A stretch of 26,468 nucleotides of DNA, taken from contig SOIY01000282.1 of the NCBI GenBank assembly GCA_004376785.1, positions 1 to 26,468 of the forward strand, read 5' to 3'. This DNA comes from Candidatus Stahliibacteriota bacterium (GTDB lineage: Bacteria > Hydrothermota > Tepidihabitantia > SM23-42). The notes under the pieces are model-generated. The model was not told the origin of the DNA. It worked only from the letters and a program-made list of their open reading frames with translations, and made no database searches. Below, piece by piece: positions 22,073-26,468 of the stretch (its first letter is position 1; each line of letters begins with the position of its first letter). The translations under genes were made by a program, and so were the position numbers.

Positions 22073-22993
22073 ATGAGTAATATCGTTTATGATTTGCTTA
22101 TCATTGGTGCTGGTCCGGCTGGGCTTACTGCAGGCATTTATGGTGCAAGAGCCGGTTTGAAGACTCTCGTTTTAGAGAAGGGATTACCGGGTGGACTTGC
22201 TGCAACAACGGATTATATAGAAAACTATCCAGGGTTTCCTGACGGCATTAAAGGTATCGAGTTAACTGAAAAGATGAAGAATCAGGTAAAGCATTTTGGA
22301 GCAGAGATCATTGGTGTTGAGGTAAAATCGATAAGTAAGACAGGGAAAAATGTAATCGTTCAGACTGAAAATAAAAAGTATGAAGTTCCTGCTGTCATTA
22401 TAGCCACAGGAACACTTCCAAAGAGATTGAATATACCGGGTGAAGATACATTAAGAGGGAGGGGTATTTCCTACTGCGCAACCTGTGATGGCCCATTATT
22501 CAAAGGTAGGGATATAGCTGTAATTGGTTGTGGCAATTCAGGTCTTCAGGAAGGTAAATTTCTTCTCAATTTTGTTAAAAGTATAACATTTGTAGAATTT
22601 TTACCTTATATGACTGCTGATAGAATACTACAAGAAAAATTAAGAGATGAAAAAGCGGTAAATTTTCTGCTTAACCACATTGCCATTAGTATAAATGGCA
22701 AAGAACGTGTTGAATCAATTACCGTAGAGAATCGGGAAAGTAATAAAAAAAAGACTATTGAAGTCAGCGGTATTTTTATATATGTAGGTCTTAATCCTAA
22801 TTCCGGGTTTTTGAAAAATTTTATAGAACTGGATGATTATGGATTCGTTATTACAAATAAAAAATTAGAAACATCAGTACATGGTGTGTTTGCCGCTGGT
22901 GATATTCGGGCAGAGACGATTCGTCAGGTTGTCACTGCGTGTGGTGATGGAGCCGTAGCAGCAATAAACGCCTATCATTATATTAAACACTAA
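22073..22993 (+). CDS. trxB: Thioredoxin reductase-like flavoprotein with atypical pyridine-nucleotide site
   Basis: This low-molecular-weight thioredoxin reductase has FAD motif IIGAGPAGLTAGIYGARAG (10-28), redox pair C135-A-T-C138 in SYCATCDG, and closing FAD motif GVFAAGDIRAETIRQVVTACGDGAVAA. The NAD(P)H domain has VIGCGNSG (150-157), but where typical enzymes have the HRRxxxRA motif that holds the NADPH 2'-phosphate, this one has VEFLPYMTADRIL (174-186). It probably does not use NADPH in the usual way; NADH or a reduced ferredoxin or other flavin donor is possible. Length 306 is normal. AGGAG precedes the ATG. The symbol reflects family, not proven substrate. Confidence 0.88.
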   Translation: MSNIVYDLLIIGAGPAGLTAGIYGARAGLKTLVLEKGLPGGLAATTDYIENYPGFPDGIKGIELTEKMKNQVKHFGAEIIGVEVKSISKTGKNVIVQTENKKYEVPAVIIATGTLPKRLNIPGEDTLRGRGISYCATCDGPLFKGRDIAVIGCGNSGLQEGKFLLNFVKSITFVEFLPYMTADRILQEKLRDEKAVNFLLNHIAISINGKERVESITVENRESNKKKTIEVSGIFIYVGLNPNSGFLKNFIELDDYGFVITNKKLETSVHGVFAAGDIRAETIRQVVTACGDGAVAAINAYHYIKH

Positions 22994-23108
22994 TAATAAA
23001 TAACCACAAATTTTTATCTACACTAATTCACCCTAATATAATTAAGGCAATATAAAGCAATATATAGTGAGACAATTGAAGGCTATTGTACATAAATAAA
23101 AGTTAAGA

Positions 23109-23140
23109 TCAGGAGGCTGAAATTTTTTCCAGCCTCCTGA
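23109..23140. terminator. Bidirectional hairpin terminator between convergent genes
   Basis: TCAGGAGGCTG (23109-23119) and CAGCCTCCTGA (23130-23140) form a perfect 11-bp stem with a 10-nt loop. It lies between the ends of trxB (+) and the protease gene (-), 23 nt past the protease stop. The - strand continuation is T-rich (CTTAACTTTTATTT), so it fits best as the protease terminator; the + side has no T run. The remaining gap 22994-23108 is AT-rich and I see nothing else in it. Confidence 0.8.
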
Positions 23141-23163
23141 CCCAATAACTATAGTATGTTGTC

Positions 23164-26100
23164 TTACTTCAGCCAGATTATCTTTGAAGTACTTATTTTA
23201 TTACCTGCCTCAACTTTGACAAAGTAAACACCCTGAGCCAGAGATTTTAGGTCTAATGAGAGTTCTCCAGCACCATTTAACATACCGTAATTTTTATTCT
23301 CTATTAGCCGACCCAATGCATCATAAACCTTAATCCGCATTGATGTTTCTTTAGCAAAACCATATTTGAATGTATATGGACGACCACGTGAAATCACAGG
23401 ATATATTTTGATATCGGTTATCAGAACAGGAGAAGGCATTTCTTGAACACCAGGCCAGTTCCAATAACGATCATATGCAGTATCTGCATTAGCTTGCAAA
23501 TCACTTAGATTATCACCACCAATGATTGCAAAAGCCGCAATTGCCGTTTCTCCAGGACCTAATGTAAACGGACCTGCAGAGTTGCATGTTGACCAGTCAT
23601 ACAAACGATTCGAAGAAGCATTCTGAATAGTTCCATCCATGAATTGAATCTTGATACTGTCGTTAGGCAAGCCAGCGGGATAAACATATAGATCGTGATC
23701 AATTAGTGCCAAGTTCGCTGCTGGGGTTGAGCGCGGAGGATCCAATATCGCTACACCTACATAGGGCGTATTCTCATACATCCAGGTCAGATTACGCGAA
23801 GCCTCTGAAGACCCCTGATTATTGCTGTAATTACCTATGTCCCAATCCATAAAGACAGCGGCATACAAATCAGTAAGTGTCTCAGTACCTTCATTGATCA
23901 GTGAGAATTTCGTGATTACAAAATCATTTGCTGTGGCATCGTCCCATGCCCAGGAATATTGAAGGCAGAGCAAACCTTTTGCTGATGGGTGACCTGAATC
24001 ATCATAACGCGCTGTTGCATACTCATCTCGATTGTTCGGACCCGGCTCATACATCATAACCATTCCATTAGGTGAGATTGTTGTCTCCCAATCAGTATCA
24101 TCGTTGACTGGTCCCATGTAACGGTCAACACAATAGCTGGAATCCGTACCTGCAGCAAAACCACCATAATAAAGATGAGTGCCGCTTGAGGCAGGATAGC
24201 AGAATCCATTACCTTGAAGCTGAGCTGTACTCATATAACCGAGCGCACCATAGCGTGTGACAGTCAACTTACAATTACCAACATCATGAGTTTCCCAGTC
24301 AGCGCCGGTTACTTCACCGACTATGATACTGAAGTTGCAGTTAGTCGTATAAGCGCCACCATTTGCCTCAAGATACACAATCATTGGAACTGTTGTCCCT
24401 GGTGGCATTGAACCTGATGCACTGAATTGGAAAGTCCCCTGAGCTGTTCCACCATTTGCTGCGATCGTACCATAATTAGCAACAGAATCGATTATCGTAA
24501 TATCAGTGGAGGATGTTCTTAATGTCCCAGTAGCCGCAGTAGCATCCAAGTTACCATCGTTTCTTAATTCCACTGTTATATAAACGGTTTCACCCGGGTC
24601 AACTTGACCATTATTATTACCGCCACTATCATCTATTGTATCAGATGCATAAACGACATTTGGCTGTGCTTCAATTTCTATGTCACCCGTGACAACGATC
24701 GCGAACGGCTGCGGTCCTTGAGGACAATTGTTTCCATCAATCCTTACAGCCCAATAACCAGTTGAAGGTGTATTTATTCTTACACATTCTTCAACATTAA
24801 GTGTGTCATAAACACCACCAGTTACTGATTGCCCGGATGAATAGACATTTCCTTTGTACACATTAGCACCAGGATCGGTTACTGTAAGATGAAGGTCATT
24901 TATTAATTTAATGCCTGAACCAGGGGTTGCTGGATAATCAGTCCAGATTAGAGCAACCCTTATTGGTGCAGAGCCTGAGAGAACATTATACGTATATTCA
25001 ACATACTGACCTGTGGAGAGTCCGGTTTCCTGGTCAATGATTGCTAATTTTTTTGTATCGCCAGAAAAGTATAAAACGCTGTCAAGATCAATCCTTCCCC
25101 AGCCAATATGATTATTAGGCACATTAGTATATCCAGTTATTGAAGGGTCTGCGCAATTAACAAGCATTGCTTTGAGTAGAGCCGCTGAGGGTGCAATTGA
25201 ATCTGTTGGATTTGCTGATCCTGTTGGATACCAACCATCAGAAAAATACTGTCTTACAAGAACAGCTGCACCAGCAGCACCAGGAGACGACATACTCGTT
25301 CCTGATAGTCCCCAGTATCCTGAGTCAGTTCCGCCATAAGCAGAATAGACGCTTTGACCTGGAGCAAGTATTGTGGGTTTATACCGGCCATCCTGCGTTG
25401 GACCACGACTTGAATAGGAGTATATTGATTGATATGAAGCGCCATTGCGGCAGCCTCCTACTGAAACACAATTTTTAGCAGTTGCTGGTGGAGTAACAGT
25501 CATTGTGCCAGGACCATCATTTCCATTTGAGAAGAAAACCAGAAAATCCTGATGTTGCCACATAAACTGGTCAAGTTGAGAACATCGTGCATCGTATACA
25601 CCAAAACCAGCAGATCCCCACGAATTAGATATAAATTTTACACTACCCGCAGCATTGCCATTATAGGGTAAGATGAAAAGATCATTGAGATTGGAATACA
25701 TATGTATATATCCATCATTTGAACCTCCGCCATCAAGAAAGTAGATACGGCTGTCTATTCCCACACCATCACGTCCGCTCGGACTGCCCATTACATCATC
25801 ATTACCACACGCAGTACCTGCAGTGTGGGTTCCATGATAAGCGATATGTGCTTCATCGCCAAAATCATTCCATCCCGCCCCCATAGTGCTTGCAGGGTGA
25901 TATGCAATAATCTTTCGGTGTGTTGGATAATCACCCCAGGTTGAAATCCAGCTACTTGATGTGTTTCTAAAGGCATAGTGTGAGACTCGTATTCCACTAT
26001 CGCATGTACTCAACAATTCACCGTCGCCAGTAATACCCATATCCCATATCCTGCGATTGCCTGATGAGGCGGTTTGCAAAATCCACTGGACATTGTCGTT

Positions 26101-26468
26101 ATATAATACTGTTTCGTGCCATGGTTCTATCCAGTTAACCTCTTCGATCTGTGCAATTTCCGGGATAGATGAAAGGTCAATTTCAGCAATGATAAGTTTA
26201 TCCCATTTGCTTTCAGCAGTATCAATAATCTTTGCACCAATTGTTGCTAAGAAATCAATAACTCCCTCTAATTGAACATCAGGATATAATAAAATCGTTA
26301 CCCTTGAAATACCCTGCAATGTTCTGAATTCATCCTGCCCAGACACTTTATATGCAGGCTGATAGAGTCCTATCCAGTCAATGAATTCGATATGTTCAAT
26401 CTCGGTTTTAGTGATTTCATTCATTTTTATTAAAAATGCGTAATTGGGAATGTAAGAATATACCTTTG
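23164..26468 (-). CDS. Secreted subtilisin-like (S8) protease with C-terminal sorting-type domain, 5' end outside window
   Basis: Numbered from the first ATG (26424), the S8 domain spans about 125-440, with D142 (STCDSGI), H200 (YHGTHTAG), oxyanion N267 (SNSWG) and nucleophile S377 (SGTSMSSP). A jelly-roll/P-like domain follows (about 455-560), then an Ig-like CARDB-type region (VDPGETVYITVELRNDGN) and a large beta-rich domain (about 690-1000). The last 80 residues (KIYPVISRG, KVYDALGRLI, LAQGVYFVKVEAG, KIIWLK) resemble type IX sorting tails. The frame stays open upstream to the window edge (KVYSYIPNYAFLIK before the ATG), and the ATG lacks a ribosome site and signal peptide. The true start and signal sequence are therefore beyond 26468. 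GC content looks higher than in the dcw genes. Confidence 0.9.
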   Translation of the reverse strand, partial: KVYSYIPNYAFLIKMNEITKTEIEHIEFIDWIGLYQPAYKVSGQDEFRTLQGISRVTILLYPDVQLEGVIDFLATIGAKIIDTAESKWDKLIIAEIDLSSIPEIAQIEEVNWIEPWHETVLYNDNVQWILQTASSGNRRIWDMGITGDGELLSTCDSGIRVSHYAFRNTSSSWISTWGDYPTHRKIIAYHPASTMGAGWNDFGDEAHIAYHGTHTAGTACGNDDVMGSPSGRDGVGIDSRIYFLDGGGSNDGYIHMYSNLNDLFILPYNGNAAGSVKFISNSWGSAGFGVYDARCSQLDQFMWQHQDFLVFFSNGNDGPGTMTVTPPATAKNCVSVGGCRNGASYQSIYSYSSRGPTQDGRYKPTILAPGQSVYSAYGGTDSGYWGLSGTSMSSPGAAGAAVLVRQYFSDGWYPTGSANPTDSIAPSAALLKAMLVNCADPSITGYTNVPNNHIGWGRIDLDSVLYFSGDTKKLAIIDQETGLSTGQYVEYTYNVLSGSAPIRVALIWTDYPATPGSGIKLINDLHLTVTDPGANVYKGNVYSSGQSVTGGVYDTLNVEECVRINTPSTGYWAVRIDGNNCPQGPQPFAIVVTGDIEIEAQPNVVYASDTIDDSGGNNNGQVDPGETVYITVELRNDGNLDATAATGTLRTSSTDITIIDSVANYGTIAANGGTAQGTFQFSASGSMPPGTTVPMIVYLEANGGAYTTNCNFSIIVGEVTGADWETHDVGNCKLTVTRYGALGYMSTAQLQGNGFCYPASSGTHLYYGGFAAGTDSSYCVDRYMGPVNDDTDWETTISPNGMVMMYEPGPNNRDEYATARYDDSGHPSAKGLLCLQYSWAWDDATANDFVITKFSLINEGTETLTDLYAAVFMDWDIGNYSNNQGSSEASRNLTWMYENTPYVGVAILDPPRSTPAANLALIDHDLYVYPAGLPNDSIKIQFMDGTIQNASSNRLYDWSTCNSAGPFTLGPGETAIAAFAIIGGDNLSDLQANADTAYDRYWNWPGVQEMPSPVLITDIKIYPVISRGRPYTFKYGFAKETSMRIKVYDALGRLIENKNYGMLNGAGELSLDLKSLAQGVYFVKVEAGNKISTSKIIWLK

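Overview
The window is AT-rich, densely packed bacterial DNA. It holds an almost complete division and cell-wall (dcw) cluster, preceded by a translation/secretion housekeeping block and followed by a thioredoxin reductase and a large secreted protease on the opposite strand. MurE carries the DNPR signature of meso-diaminopimelate-adding enzymes, so the wall is probably Gram-negative type. The protease ends in a tail resembling type IX secretion (Por) sorting domains. With the low GC and the dispersed CAAAT-rich repeats, this suggests an uncultured FCB-related lineage, perhaps candidate phylum WOR-3/Stahlbacteria. That assignment is inference, since no rRNA or other phylogenetic marker was analysed.

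Layout. 1-421: tail of an upstream gene plus a dispersed repeat. 422-2201: polyprenyl-phosphate glycosyltransferase, surE and an unrecognised gene. 2202-2357: possible structured element and the yajC promoter. 2358-5437: yajC, def, fmt, rsmB. 5438-5708: tandem hairpins, an AT-rich palindrome, a strong promoter and a three-repeat MraZ operator. 5709-21894: mraZ, a STAS-domain gene, rsmH, ftsL-like, ftsI, murE, murF, mraY, murD, ftsW, murG, murC, murB, a very small ftsQ-like gene, ftsA and ftsZ, all on the + strand and mostly overlapping by 1-20 nt. 22073-22993: trxB. 23109-23140: a hairpin terminator between convergent genes. 23164 to the right edge: a subtilisin-like protease on the - strand, whose 5' end lies outside the window.

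The dcw genes form one pathway. MurB and MurC-F build the UDP-MurNAc-pentapeptide, MraY and MurG make lipid I and lipid II, FtsW and FtsI polymerise and cross-link at the septum, and FtsA/FtsZ with the FtsQ-like and FtsL-like proteins form the divisome. No ddl lies between murB and ftsQ.

Main points of interest: (1) repeats sit between mraY/murD, ftsW/murG and murG/murC, and each is read through by an open frame that starts at a Shine-Dalgarno site and runs into, or overlaps, the next mur gene; (2) a near-perfect MraZ operator overlaps the mraZ start; (3) a STAS protein without the phospho-acceptor serine lies between mraZ and rsmH; (4) the FtsQ-like protein seems to lack POTRA and probably starts at ATT; (5) FtsZ ends in two copies of its C-terminal peptide motif; (6) the thioredoxin reductase lacks the usual NADPH-binding motif.
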